From: Haloprofundus salinisoli
Lineage (GTDB): Archaea; Halobacteriota; Halobacteria; Halobacteriales; Haloferacaceae
Assembly (NCBI RefSeq): GCF_020097815.1
Contig: NZ_CP083663.1
Span: 2,666,001-2,730,000, forward strand
DNA: 64,000 nucleotides
Direction of reading: 5' to 3'
Shown here one piece after another: positions 1 through 8,600 of the stretch. Positions within the stretch are counted from its first letter, which is position 1. Each line of letters starts with the position of its first letter. The notes below the pieces were generated by a model that did not search any database, was not told the origin of the DNA, and saw only the letters and a list, made by a program, of their open reading frames with translations. Both the position numbers and the translations under genes were made by a program.

Positions 1-505
1 GGTTGTCGGGGCGGTTCGGGTCCGACAGACAGAGCGCGATGTCGGCGTCGTCCATCGCGTGAGTTTTCACCCACAGTTCGCGGTCGCGGATCTCCTGTTC
101 GCTCTCGGTCGGGTGGACGCCGACGGAGCCGCGGAACTCCTCGTCCGACGGCCGCGAGACGAGGTCCAGTGTGAACGAGGCGGTGTCGCCGTCGGCGGTC
201 GGTATCTCCGTCTCGACGGTCTCGACTGCGATGGTGTCGGCGTCGAGTAGGCGCTGGATGGCCTCGGCGAGCGCGTCGTCGCCTCCGTCTTCGACGGGCG
301 CATCCTCTACGGCGGAGCGACTCAGAAGCGTCAGCGCGTCGTGGCCGACGAACTCCTCGCGGGTGAAGCCGGTCGTCTCTAAGAACAGATCGGTCACGGC
401 GGCGATAGTGCCGTCGGTCTTGAGCCAAATCGTGCACCGATGTGTCGTCTCGGGAGGTTCCGAAGCGATTCGGCGTCTATCTTCTGGCGAGTTTTGGCGT
501 GTCAT
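1..505 (-). CDS. PAS-domain sensor/regulator, partial (runs off the left edge)
   Basis: The reverse strand is open from an ATG at 505 to the window edge, giving the first 168 residues. After about 25 residues there is a PAS-like stretch (TIWLKTDGTIAAV, then TTGFTREEFVGHDAL). It is followed by AMDDADIALCLSDPNRPDN, which looks like the opening of a second PAS/LOV-type domain of the bat/bacterio-opsin-activator kind, where AMDEAPVGITLSDP is typical. The protein is probably a cytoplasmic light, redox or energy sensor. Its output domain (histidine kinase or HTH) lies outside the window, so I cannot say which. It is divergent from the DUF7344 gene starting at 792. Confidence 0.75.
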   Translation of the reverse strand, partial: MTRQNSPEDRRRIASEPPETTHRCTIWLKTDGTIAAVTDLFLETTGFTREEFVGHDALTLLSRSAVEDAPVEDGGDDALAEAIQRLLDADTIAVETVETEIPTADGDTASFTLDLVSRPSDEEFRGSVGVHPTESEQEIRDRELWVKTHAMDDADIALCLSDPNRPDN

Positions 506-791
506 TTCTGTCGAGACGCGCGTCGCAAACCGATGGGTCGTATGTGTGAGACGGCTCTGTGTCGGTCAACTACCACGGTTCGCAACCGGAACGCTCCCAG
601 CGCGCAACCGAGCTACGGACAGTCGGGACGAGAGCGGTCACGTTCGATTCGCGCTCGACTGTCGTTACCGGTTTTAGCGTCCGAACACCCATAATTGCTG
701 GGGCCCGGGTACGGTTACCCGGACTGTCTCGTTGGAGAACCAATTTCTTTCGGCCGTCCACTAATAATGGTTCGAGACGTGGGTTCGAGCG

Positions 792-1139
792 ATGCAGGAC
801 AGCCCTGTCGACTCATCTACGCCCGAACTCGGCGGTCGTCCGGTCGCGTCGCTCTCCTCCGGACAACTCCAGATACTCTTTGCCAGTAGTCGACGCCAAC
901 GGGTCGTTCGAGCGCTCCGAGCATGCTCGCAGCCGACGTCGTTGGACACGCTTGTCGACGCTGTCGTCGCACAGAACCCAAGAGAGGTCCCCGACGAGAC
1001 GACGGTCCGAAGGCGGCTCCGAGTCAGTTTGTACCACATCGACCTACCGAAACTCGACGAAGCGAACATCCTCCACTTCGACGAGGGCGAACGAGTCGTC
1101 ACCGACCTCACCGACGATATCGGCGGCATTCGTCTGTAA
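792..1139 (+). CDS. DUF7344 winged-helix domain protein
   Basis: This 115-residue acidic protein has the haloarchaeal DUF7344 pattern: an ASSRRQRVVRAL helix near residues 31-42, then LYHIDLPKLDEANIL near residues 80-94. The family resembles a winged HTH and is abundant in haloarchaea as small presumed regulators; targets are not known. A TATA-like CACTAATAATGG lies just upstream at about 760-771, which suits a short leader. Two paralogues are at 25798 and 63608 in this window. Confidence 0.8.
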   Translation: MQDSPVDSSTPELGGRPVASLSSGQLQILFASSRRQRVVRALRACSQPTSLDTLVDAVVAQNPREVPDETTVRRRLRVSLYHIDLPKLDEANILHFDEGERVVTDLTDDIGGIRL

Positions 1140-1205
1140 CCGGTGACGGAGTCCCTATCTCTTAAGGGGCTATCTTCACGCCGAAGGCGCGCATACGTCG
1201 ACAGC

Positions 1206-1424
1206 GTGGCGCAGATCGAAATCACACTCCCGAACGACAAACAGGCACAGTTCGAGCGTCTCACCGAAGAGGAGTTCCTCAACGAGGAACGCGCGATAGA
1301 GGGACTGCTCTCGGCCGGACTCGAAGCCTACCGAGACGTCGCCGACAGAACAGAACCAGAAGTCGAGCGAAACCTCTTCACCGCCGACGCCGAAGACGAG
1401 TACGGCCGACGCGGGGAGCTGTAG
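1206..1424 (+). CDS. Small ribbon-helix-helix-like haloarchaeal protein (DUF7120-like)
   Basis: The frame is open from 1143, but the conserved-looking part begins AQIEITLPNDKQAQFERL, so the GTG at 1206 is the likeliest start (72 residues). A beta strand followed by two helices (EEEFLNEERAIEGLLSAGLEAY) resembles small haloarchaeal RHH/DUF7120-type proteins. Those are usually DNA-binding or antitoxin-like, but no toxin gene is adjacent. The C-terminal third is acidic and probably disordered. The family assignment is from memory of the fold pattern and is tentative. Confidence 0.55.
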   Translation: MAQIEITLPNDKQAQFERLTEEEFLNEERAIEGLLSAGLEAYRDVADRTEPEVERNLFTADAEDEYGRRGEL

Positions 1425-1624
1425 CTCGCCCGACTGTTTTCGCCGCCGCCCCGAAACGACCGAGAGCGTCGCTGTAACCTCGAAGAGTCTCCTCCAGAAT
1501 CGAGTTTCGACTGCGTCGAACCGCCCCACATCGCAAAATTTCGAAACTGTGTGGAAATTGTATCGGGGTCGGTAGCCGAGAAGAGAGTGCGTCGCCGTCC
1601 CGCAGAGCCGCCGCAGTCGGGGCG

Positions 1625-2011
1625 TTATCGACGGTCGAACCGTTCGAGCGTCGACAGGAGGCCGACGTACTCGGCCCGCCGGGCAGCGAGCGCGGCCAGT
1701 CGGTCGTCGAGATCGTCGAGCGCGGCGTAGACGTCGTCCGCGACGGTGTCGGTGTCGCGGTCGCCGACCTCGAACTGCACCCGTCTGACGTGCTTGCAGC
1801 GGACGTCGCGGTACTGGAAGTCGGGACAGGTGCACGCTGGTTCGCGCGTGTCGACGACGTACTCGTCGCCGCTCCCCGTTCGGACGCGGTAGAAGTCGGG
1901 GGCCTCTCTGTCGACGAACATCGTCTCGGTGAGCGCGCGCACGTCGCGTTCGTCGACGGGGTCCGGAGTCGATTCTGCTGTCGTGTCTGGAACGTCTGGT
2001 GTCGAAGTCAT
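1625..2011 (-). CDS. SWIM zinc-finger protein
   Basis: From the ATG at 2011 the product is 128 residues; an upstream in-frame start at 2086 would add a poorly conserved Arg-rich leader, so I chose the shorter form. Residues 50-80 hold a SWIM motif, CTCPDFQYRDVRCKHVRRV: the CxC...CxH zinc ligands are all present. SWIM domains bind DNA or protein. Short haloarchaeal SWIM proteins are common and mostly uncharacterised. The C-terminal half (DDLDDRLAALAARRAEYVGL) is probably helical. Confidence 0.75.
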   Translation of the reverse strand: MTSTPDVPDTTAESTPDPVDERDVRALTETMFVDREAPDFYRVRTGSGDEYVVDTREPACTCPDFQYRDVRCKHVRRVQFEVGDRDTDTVADDVYAALDDLDDRLAALAARRAEYVGLLSTLERFDRR

Positions 2012-2159
2012 ATGTCGCCCTGGTGTGTTTCGGCGAGGCGAAGTTCGGTGGTCTGTTCGCACGCTACTCAGGGGTTGCACGAGCATAAATCGACGTTCCG
2101 TCGGATTTCGAACGGGTTACGCCGGACGTTCGTCGACCAAACAGTGCAGATCGGACGAC

Positions 2160-3974
2160 ATGGGCAAAACGCTGATAGTCGCTTCCGTGGATAGTACGGC
2201 CGTGACCGGACGTATTCGGCGGCCTGTCGTCGTCTTTCTGGCCGTATTACTACTCGTTCAACCGGCGAGCGCCGGAATCGGGGTCGGGGGTGGCGTCGGG
2301 GGCGTTGAGAGCGGCGACAGTGGCGGGGCCGTCGACGACCGGACGTCGTCTCCGTCCGCCGCGACGACGGCCCTCCAGCAGTCGGAGACCGACCCGACGG
2401 CGGCTATCGGCGTCGAACAGCGAGTTCGGCTCTCCAACCCCGAGGCGTCTGGACGGATCGCCGCCGAGGTGACGTACCACCTCGCCAGCGAGACCTCGGC
2501 GCTCGAACTCCGGTTCCGAGAGAACTCGTCTCACAACGTCTCCGGCTCCGACGGGTTCGAGCGGGTCGAGCCGGGCGTCTACCGCTGGGACCAGGAGACG
2601 CCTCGACCCACGCTGGCGTTCGAGCGACCGGTGAGCGAGACGACGCTCGACCACTACGGCGCGGGCGTCGACACCGGCGAGTGGGCCGCCGTCGACGTCC
2701 GTCGGTTCACTCCCTCGATTCGAGGGCGGACCGCCGGTGCGACCGGCGTCTCGACGAACGTCACCGTCGAGGGCCCTGGCTACGCCACGTCGGTGTTCGC
2801 GTTCTTAGGTCCGGTCGACGTGTACGAGCAGACCGTCGGCGACGAACGAGTCACCCTCGTCGTCCCGGAGGCAGCGTCGATGGCGTCCGAACCGTCGGCG
2901 GTGCTCGACTCGGTGACCTCGGCGGGTGCCCGGCTGCCGGAGAGCGAGTACGAGGCGACGCATCTGTTCGCGATTCCGGCGGAGTCGGTGCGGACGACCG
3001 CCGGCGGCCTGAGTTTCGACGGCGGGGCGACGGCGTGGGTCCGCGACGACGCTTCGGTCGACGCCGACAGCAACGTCTGGGTCCACGAGTACGTCCACCT
3101 GCGGCAGTCGTACCGCGCGAGCGAGGAGATGCGGTGGTTCCGCGAGGCGAGCGCGGAGTACTACGCCAGCTATCTCTCGCTGCAGTCGGGCGACCTCGCG
3201 TACGAGCGGTTTCGGGGCACCGTGAGTACCGACGCTCACGCCGACGCCGTGCTGTCGACGCCGGCGAACTGGTCGAGCCCGCTCGTGCCGTACCGGAAAG
3301 GTCCCCGGGTGCTCGCGTCGCTGGACGCGTCGATTCACGAGGCGACCGACGGCGAGCGGACGTTGACGGCGGTGTTCGAGCGGGTCAACGCCCACGAGGG
3401 ACGACTCGACTACGAGGCGTTCCGAGAGATCGTCGTCGACGTGAGCGACGAGTCCGTTGCCGACGACCTCGACCGGTACGTCCGAACGACGACGGCCCCG
3501 CCCGTGCCGGACCGACCGACCCGCTACACGCAGTATCCGGGCGACGACCCCGACGACGACGGCCTCACGAACGCCGAGGAACGGGCGGCCGGGACCAATC
3601 CGTTCGTCGCCGACGCCGACAGTACCGCGGCGGGGGACGAACGACCGGGGACGAACGACTCGGCTGCCGAAGACGACGGCGAAACCGACGGCGCGGGCGA
3701 CGGCTCCACCGCTGACGCCGAAGAGCATTCCGGGTCGAACGAGACGGCGGTCGACACGGACGGCGACGGACTCGCCGACGCCACCGAGCGCGAACTCGGC
3801 ACGGACCCCGAGAGGGCCGACACCGACGGCGACGGCTACGACGACGAGCGAGAGGTCCGCGCGGGAACGGACCCGACGCGGCCGACGAACCCCGTGTCGT
3901 TCTGGGTCGCACGGGCGTTCACCTCGCTGAAATCGGTCGTGTCGCTCTCGGCGGCCGGACCGGTCGGGGCGTGA
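2160..3974 (+). CDS. Secreted HEYVH metalloprotease-like protein with calcium-binding type 3 repeats
   Basis: The 604-residue product begins with a hydrophobic export signal (VVVFLAVLLLVQPASA), then a beta-rich N-terminal domain. A gluzincin-like site follows: WVHEYVHLRQ near residue 306, with FREASAEYYASYLSL about 20 residues later supplying a plausible third (Glu) zinc ligand. The C-terminal 130 residues are Asp-rich, with two blocks of the thrombospondin-type-3 pattern (DPDDDGLTNAEERAAGTNP and DTDGDGLADATERELGTDP, then DTDGDGYDDEREVRAGTDP). These bind Ca2+ in other proteins. The likely role is an extracellular or cell-surface peptidase. The start could also be GTG 2202, which still keeps the signal. 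Substrate unknown. Confidence 0.7.
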   Translation: MGKTLIVASVDSTAVTGRIRRPVVVFLAVLLLVQPASAGIGVGGGVGGVESGDSGGAVDDRTSSPSAATTALQQSETDPTAAIGVEQRVRLSNPEASGRIAAEVTYHLASETSALELRFRENSSHNVSGSDGFERVEPGVYRWDQETPRPTLAFERPVSETTLDHYGAGVDTGEWAAVDVRRFTPSIRGRTAGATGVSTNVTVEGPGYATSVFAFLGPVDVYEQTVGDERVTLVVPEAASMASEPSAVLDSVTSAGARLPESEYEATHLFAIPAESVRTTAGGLSFDGGATAWVRDDASVDADSNVWVHEYVHLRQSYRASEEMRWFREASAEYYASYLSLQSGDLAYERFRGTVSTDAHADAVLSTPANWSSPLVPYRKGPRVLASLDASIHEATDGERTLTAVFERVNAHEGRLDYEAFREIVVDVSDESVADDLDRYVRTTTAPPVPDRPTRYTQYPGDDPDDDGLTNAEERAAGTNPFVADADSTAAGDERPGTNDSAAEDDGETDGAGDGSTADAEEHSGSNETAVDTDGDGLADATERELGTDPERADTDGDGYDDEREVRAGTDPTRPTNPVSFWVARAFTSLKSVVSLSAAGPVGA

Positions 3975-3992
3975 GAGGCGACTGCAGAACCG

Positions 3993-4304
3993 TCAGTCGT
4001 CGAGCGGTCGGACGGCGACGACGTCCGGCGAGATGACGACTTCACAGTCGTTGAACGAGAAGACGAACTGACCGTCGACCGTCGACGAGCCCGGCGAACC
4101 GTCGGTGAAGAGGTCGTCGAGCGCGTCCGGGTTGACCGTCCCGTACAGTTGGTCGAGTTCGAGGGGGTCGCAGCCGACCGTACTCGCGACGGCTCTGACG
4201 ACGACTTCGCTGACGGGCTCTCCGGCGATAGGAAACGTCTGATACGATTCTTCGGTGATGCGATGCCCGAACGAGTCGGTCCGGTCGTCTGAGTACTCAG
4301 TCAT
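3993..4304 (-). CDS. HalOD1 output-domain protein
   Basis: The 103-residue product from ATG 4304 consists almost wholly of one HalOD1 domain. Its marks are SEVVVRAVASTVGCDPLELDQLYGTV followed by the NPDALDDLF element and a beta strand FSFNDCEVVISPD. HalOD1 is a haloarchaeal signalling output domain found alone or after response-regulator receivers; its ligand or target is unknown. The gene is convergent with the metalloprotease-like gene. A second HalOD1 protein is at 26183. Confidence 0.8.
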   Translation of the reverse strand: MTEYSDDRTDSFGHRITEESYQTFPIAGEPVSEVVVRAVASTVGCDPLELDQLYGTVNPDALDDLFTDGSPGSSTVDGQFVFSFNDCEVVISPDVVAVRPLDD

Positions 4305-4570
4305 GCTATACCCACCCACCGACTACTCTCATACGCGAAGGACCACACAACGGCCCTAAGCAGTTGTGATACCCACGCTCGTTGATAGTGTCAACGGTGA
4401 CAGACGCTCGGTCGGAGCGTCGCCCGTCTCGACTGCCCCGGTCGGCGCGGACGCGGTTTCGAAGCACAACTTTCGCCTCGATTCGGATTCGAAACCGAAG
4501 TCGGTGCCACGGAGAGAGGGCGTTCGTGTAGGCGCAAAGGGCTAAAAAATGGGCGTTGACTTTACCGTGC

Positions 4571-4918
4571 ATGGCGCTTCAACAGATCTCCCATCTGTCC
4601 GACGAACAGCGCGACTGCCTCGACAACTGCTTCGAAGCGACGCAGGTGTGCGAGTGGTGTGCCGACGAGTGCATCGACGAGGGCGAGGGGATGGAACGCT
4701 GCATCCGACTCTGCCGAGACGTCGCCGACGTGGCGTCGATGCACGCGCGGTTCATGGCTCGCAACTCGAACTACAGCACCCACCTCGCGGAAGTGTGTGC
4801 CGACGCGTGCGAAGAGTGCGCCGAGGAGTGCGAACAGCACGACCACGAACACTGTCAGGTCTGCGCCGAAGTGCTCCGCGAGTGTGCGGAGTCCTGTCGA
4901 AACATGGCGTCAGCGTAA
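4571..4918 (+). CDS. Four-helix-bundle copper-binding/storage protein (DUF326/Csp type)
   Basis: The 115-residue protein carries 15 cysteines arranged as heptad-like CxxxC pairs on helices (DCLDNC, VCEWCADEC, RCIRLC, VCADACEECAEEC, HCQVCAEVLREC). This is the signature of DUF326/Csp four-helix bundles that fill their core with Cu(I). It has no signal peptide, so it resembles the cytosolic Csp3 class. An extra HDHEH stretch precedes the last helix. The likely role is buffering or storing copper. No copper ATPase or CopY-like regulator is adjacent. Confidence 0.8.
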   Translation: MALQQISHLSDEQRDCLDNCFEATQVCEWCADECIDEGEGMERCIRLCRDVADVASMHARFMARNSNYSTHLAEVCADACEECAEECEQHDHEHCQVCAEVLRECAESCRNMASA

Positions 4919-4949
4919 CGCTATCGCAATCACCACGATTTTTTCGCTC

Positions 4950-4972
4950 GAATCCGAAAACTTATATCTGAA
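4950..4972 (+). promoter_or_regulatory. Candidate archaeal promoter for the arylsulfotransferase-like gene
   Basis: A BRE-like CCGAAAA directly precedes the TATA-like ACTTATATC in an otherwise AT-rich stretch about 75 nt before the ATG at 5044. Position and order fit a haloarchaeal TBP/TFB promoter. Confidence 0.5.
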
Positions 4973-5043
4973 ATGATGATTTCCCGGTGTATTCCAACCC
5001 TACTCAGTGAGAATTGACATAACCAATAAACCCGCAGTCGCCG

Positions 5044-6510
5044 ATGGTCACTCGTATGGCCGGACGGATTAGTCTGCGAGTTATCTTCGCCGCCCTCATC
5101 GCATTTGCCGTACTCGCCGTCGGAGTCGGGTACGTCTCGTCGGCGACCGAATCCACATTCGAGAGCAACCTCGCAGGTGACGGCGTCGCCGACCCGAGCG
5201 CCCAAATCGCCCCCGAAGCCGACGGCATCACCGTCGTCGCCACGGACTCGAACTCCTGGCGCGGCGAGAGCGCCGACGGACCGCGTGCGCGGGCAGAGCT
5301 GGTGGCGTTCGACCCCGACGGGTCGACGCTGTACTACAACGACACCCACACGCGCTACTGGGACGTCGACCCCGTCGAGGGCACCGACGCGACGGTCGAG
5401 TATCTGTACGCCGACCACCTCGACCCCGAGCAGTGCCCCGACGAGTGGGATCCCGAGACGCTCGGCGTCGACCGGGAGACGCTCGACACCTACCTCGAAG
5501 CCCACAGCGACGTGAACGCCTGCACGCGCAACGGTATCGAGCGCGTGAATCTGACAACGGGCGAGGTCGAGCAGGTGTACTCGGTGGAGACGCCGGGCAA
5601 GCACTCCTCGCGCTGGCACGACGGCGACCGCGTCAACGAGACGCACTACGCCGTCGCCGACATCCTCTTCGACCGGATGTTCGTCGTGAACACCGAGACG
5701 GACGAAGTCGAGTGGACGTGGAACGCCAGCGAGGAGTTCGACACCGACGACACGGGCGGCCCCTACGCGGAGGACTGGACGCACATGAACGATGTCGAGG
5801 TGCTCGACGACGGCCGGTTCATGCTGAGCCCCCGCAACCTCGACCGGGTCCTCTTCGTCAAACCCGGCGAGGGCGTCCAGAAGAACTGGACGCTCGGCGA
5901 GGAAGACAACTACGACATCCTCAACGAGCAGCACAACCCTGACTACATCCCCGAATCCGAGGGCGGGCCGGCGGTCATCATCGGCGACTCCGAGAACAAC
6001 CGGGTCGTCGAGTACCAGCGCCAAGACGGCGAGTGGGTCGAGACGTGGAAGTGGCGCGACGCCCGCATGCAGTGGCCCCGCGACGCCGACCGTCTGCCGA
6101 ACGGCCACACGCTCATCTCCGACTCCAACGGTAACCGCGTCTTCGAGGTGAACGAGGAAGGCGAAATCGTCTGGAGCGTCAACATCGCGTTCCCGTACGA
6201 GTCCGAGCGACTCGGCACGGGTGACGAGTCCTCCGGCGGTCCGAGCGCGCAGTCCGCCGGCATCGGCTCGCGCAACCCCTCGATAGACGAGCAGTTCTGG
6301 ATCGGTCTCAAGAACGTGATACCCGGGAAGTATCTCAACGGCCTGATGTACATCACGCCGGTGTGGATGGGTATCCCCGAACTGTTCGCGCTCGCGGTCG
6401 GTCTCGTCGGCCTCGTGGGCCTCGTCGCCGTCGAAGTCGGGCGGTTCGTCTCGCGCCGCCGCGGGCGAGCCACCGACGCCAACACCGCGACGACTCGGGA
6501 CGGCGACTGA
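5044..6510 (+). CDS. Membrane-anchored arylsulfotransferase-like (ASST) beta-propeller protein
   Basis: The 488-residue protein has an N-terminal transmembrane/signal segment (VIFAALIAFAVLAVGVGYV). A long domain follows with repeated beta-propeller blades typical of AssT proteins (THMNDVEVLDDGRFMLSPRN, NGHTLISDSNGNRVFEVNEE, VIIGDSENNRVVEYQ). A C-terminal transmembrane helix (LFALAVGLVGLVGLVAVEV) precedes an RRR tail. Two membrane anchors would place the propeller outside the cell. Bacterial AssT moves sulfate between phenols via a catalytic His; I see a candidate His in THMNDVEVL, but activity is unproven. ATG 5056 is an alternative start. Confidence 0.7.
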   Translation: MVTRMAGRISLRVIFAALIAFAVLAVGVGYVSSATESTFESNLAGDGVADPSAQIAPEADGITVVATDSNSWRGESADGPRARAELVAFDPDGSTLYYNDTHTRYWDVDPVEGTDATVEYLYADHLDPEQCPDEWDPETLGVDRETLDTYLEAHSDVNACTRNGIERVNLTTGEVEQVYSVETPGKHSSRWHDGDRVNETHYAVADILFDRMFVVNTETDEVEWTWNASEEFDTDDTGGPYAEDWTHMNDVEVLDDGRFMLSPRNLDRVLFVKPGEGVQKNWTLGEEDNYDILNEQHNPDYIPESEGGPAVIIGDSENNRVVEYQRQDGEWVETWKWRDARMQWPRDADRLPNGHTLISDSNGNRVFEVNEEGEIVWSVNIAFPYESERLGTGDESSGGPSAQSAGIGSRNPSIDEQFWIGLKNVIPGKYLNGLMYITPVWMGIPELFALAVGLVGLVGLVAVEVGRFVSRRRGRATDANTATTRDGD

Positions 6511-6592
6511 AGCGGGTCGAACGCTCCCTCTGTCGACGAGGCGTACTAGACACTGTCGCTTACTCGATTTTTCCGCCGACAGTAACCCTCAC

Positions 6593-7357
6593 TCAGCCGT
6601 ATCGGAGCTTGTGCTCGAAGGCGAGATAGACGCTCTCTCCCGTCTCGGTGAGCGAGACGAGCGTTCGTCGGCCCGCCCGGCGGAGGTGGAGATAGCCTTT
6701 CGACTTCAGCGGGTCGACGACGTGCGCGTCGAGACGGCGGTACTTCGACTGGCGGTTCTCCGTCGGACTCTCGGTCATGAACGACAGTTCCTCGCGTTCG
6801 GAAAACTCGATGAGGTCGCGTTTGTGGACCGTGTAACCGCGGTCGGTGCGCTCGCGGACGTAGCCCATGACGGAAATTTGTTCGCTCGTCGGCGACTCGA
6901 TGGGGTAGTCGGGCAGTTGGCCGATGTCGACGACACCGCGGGTCAGCGGCGCTTCGTGGATGTCGTGGCCGTACGTCTCCGGTTCGACGCTGAAAGCGGT
7001 GGCGTGGGTCGTCATGCAGGCGATAGCCGCGCCGACGGCGGCGACGTTCGTCCCGCTGGAGATGTTGACGAGCACCTCGTCGTCGGCGTGTTTCGCCGCG
7101 ACTGTCGTCGTCACTCCCATCACGTCGTACACGTCGTGGAGGTTCAGTTCCCGCTCGTCGACTTCGACACCCGCCTCTTCGAGGTCGCTACGGAGCGTCT
7201 CGTGGTAGGAGATGGTGGAGTCGTCGCCGGATTCGACGAGGAGGTAGAGGCGGTCGGCGTTGAGTCGCGTCGCCGGGAGAAACACCCGGTCGCGTTCGTA
7301 GCCGAGCGGTGCGATCTGCACTCGGCGCATCGACCGGATGTCGCGGCTGCCGTCCAT
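6593..7357 (-). CDS. HFX_2341-family regulator: CARF-like domain plus winged HTH (DUF6293)
   Basis: The 254-residue protein starts with VQIAPLGYERDRVFLPATRL and has a Rossmann-like N-terminal half with LVNISSGTNVAAVGAAIACM around residues 90-110. This matches the HFX_2341/DUF6293 family, whose N-terminal domain is CARF-like. The C-terminal half is a winged HTH (GYTVHKRDLIEF, then LDAHVVDPLKSKGYLHLRRAG). By analogy with Csa3 it may bind a cyclic nucleotide and switch transcription; the ligand is not known. No CRISPR, CBASS or cas gene is in the window, so it looks like a housekeeping or stand-alone regulator. Confidence 0.75.
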   Translation of the reverse strand: MDGSRDIRSMRRVQIAPLGYERDRVFLPATRLNADRLYLLVESGDDSTISYHETLRSDLEEAGVEVDERELNLHDVYDVMGVTTTVAAKHADDEVLVNISSGTNVAAVGAAIACMTTHATAFSVEPETYGHDIHEAPLTRGVVDIGQLPDYPIESPTSEQISVMGYVRERTDRGYTVHKRDLIEFSEREELSFMTESPTENRQSKYRRLDAHVVDPLKSKGYLHLRRAGRRTLVSLTETGESVYLAFEHKLRYG

Positions 7358-7859
7358 GTTCGCAGTGTCGGCAACGAGATAATCAATCTTCGGAAGCGAG
7401 TACGGAGCGAAAAACCGGACGACGGCGGATACCGACGTGGATGTCGGCGGTCGGAGGGCGGGCGTCGGCGGAGGGCCGAAGCGTCAGCGTTTCGATCGGG
7501 GCGGACCGGGGCGGGAGGACCGAAGCGTCGGCGAGGGCCGGTCGTCGGCGGGAACCGAGTGCGTCGGAGTCGGGAGCGACCTCCCGACGGGAGCGGACCG
7601 GCGGCGACGACGCCGCGGTCCGGCATGCGTCCGACCGCTGCGACCGGGCAGCGTGGAGGGGCGTCGGCGGGGACGGACACGGTGGCCGGCGTCGACCGCA
7701 CCAGAGGCGCGTGCGACGACGCCGAGTGGCGAACCGTGCCTGTCGAACGCATGCATATTCACTATCTCGTGAGAGTATATTCAGTATTGACACACGACTA
7801 TCGAGACAATCGTGTCAGTCGCGTCGATTACAGCGGTAGCGAGGCGAAATCTCACCCGT
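7358..7859. other. Intergenic region with a G-rich, strongly strand-biased core
   Basis: About 500 nt separate the CARF-type gene from the 3' end of tspO. The open frames here are Arg/Gly-rich and overlap on several frames, so I accept none. The core, about 7430-7740, is markedly richer in G than C on the plus strand and contains a near-perfect 20-bp direct repeat (7470-7489 and 7514-7533). The right end, about 7750-7810, is AT-rich with promoter-like TATA stretches. Confidence 0.4.
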
Positions 7860-8375
7860 TCACGAGCGGTTCAGTCGCCAGAGACGGGCGTTCAACACCG
7901 TGGCAAAACTCACCCAGAGGAAGTACGGGACGAGCAGTAGCGCCGCGCGTCTGTTCACGCGCGCGAACGCCACGAGCGTCGTTAGCACCGACAGCCACAG
8001 AGCTGCGATGGTGACCAACCCGCCGAGAATCGACCGTCGTCCGAAGAACACCAGCGTCCACGAGACGTTGAGTAGGAGCTGCCCGACGAACGCCCACAGC
8101 GCCTGTCGGCCGCGGAGCGACCCGGCGTCGTCGCGGAACACCAGATACAGCGCGACGCCCATAGTGGCGTACAGAAACGCCCAGACCGGGGCGAACACCC
8201 ATCCCGGCGGCGTCGACTCGGGGCGTTCGAGCGTCGGATACCACTCGGTGGTCTCCTCGCGGGTCAGCGCGCCGGGGGCGACGCCGGCGAGTTCGCAGAG
8301 GGCGATGCACGCCGCGAGACCCCTCCGGTCGTCCGCCGAGAGGTCGAGTGTGGATGCAACCGTCTCCAGAGCCAT
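7860..8375 (-). CDS. tspO: TspO/MBR family membrane protein
   Basis: The 171-residue product aligns by eye with TspO: PPGWVFAPVWAFLYATMGVALYLV is the hallmark first-loop/TM2 motif, followed by ALWAFVGQLLLNVSWTLVFF and an LVPYFLWVSFATVLNARLWRLN ending. Five transmembrane helices can be placed. The first 35 residues (SADDRRGLAACIALCELAG) probably hold TM1. TspO proteins bind porphyrins and related tetrapyrroles; in haloarchaea the role is undetermined. The gene stands alone. Confidence 0.85.
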   Translation of the reverse strand: MALETVASTLDLSADDRRGLAACIALCELAGVAPGALTREETTEWYPTLERPESTPPGWVFAPVWAFLYATMGVALYLVFRDDAGSLRGRQALWAFVGQLLLNVSWTLVFFGRRSILGGLVTIAALWLSVLTTLVAFARVNRRAALLLVPYFLWVSFATVLNARLWRLNRS

Positions 8376-8600
8376 GCGTGCCGTACTCGTCAGGAGGACA
8401 AACGGGTTCCGGCGACTCCCACGGCGTGATAGCGACGAGACATCGAGGATACAGATACCGACTCGGCGGCGCTGCTCGAACAGAACGGGAGAGAGCGGAA
8501 CGCGGAACTCGACGTGGTACTGACTTCGCGGTCGGTCGTCGAACTCAGTCGGCGTACAGCGAGTAGACGATGACGGCGAAGCCGACGGCGGTGAGACCGC

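Noticed and set aside
4306-4570. Minus-strand frame of 88 codons before the copper-protein gene
   Set aside because: Composition is basic and irregular, it overlaps the start region of both neighbours, and shows no motif.
4930-6108. A 392-residue minus-strand frame opposite the arylsulfotransferase-like gene
   Set aside because: It is the antisense of a strongly biased GC3 gene. It is rich in Val/Asp/Arg without a domain pattern, while the plus-strand frame has clear propeller motifs.
7437-7772. Plus-strand 111-codon frame in the G-rich gap
   Set aside because: Gly/Arg-dominated composition fits G-rich DNA read in frame rather than a protein.
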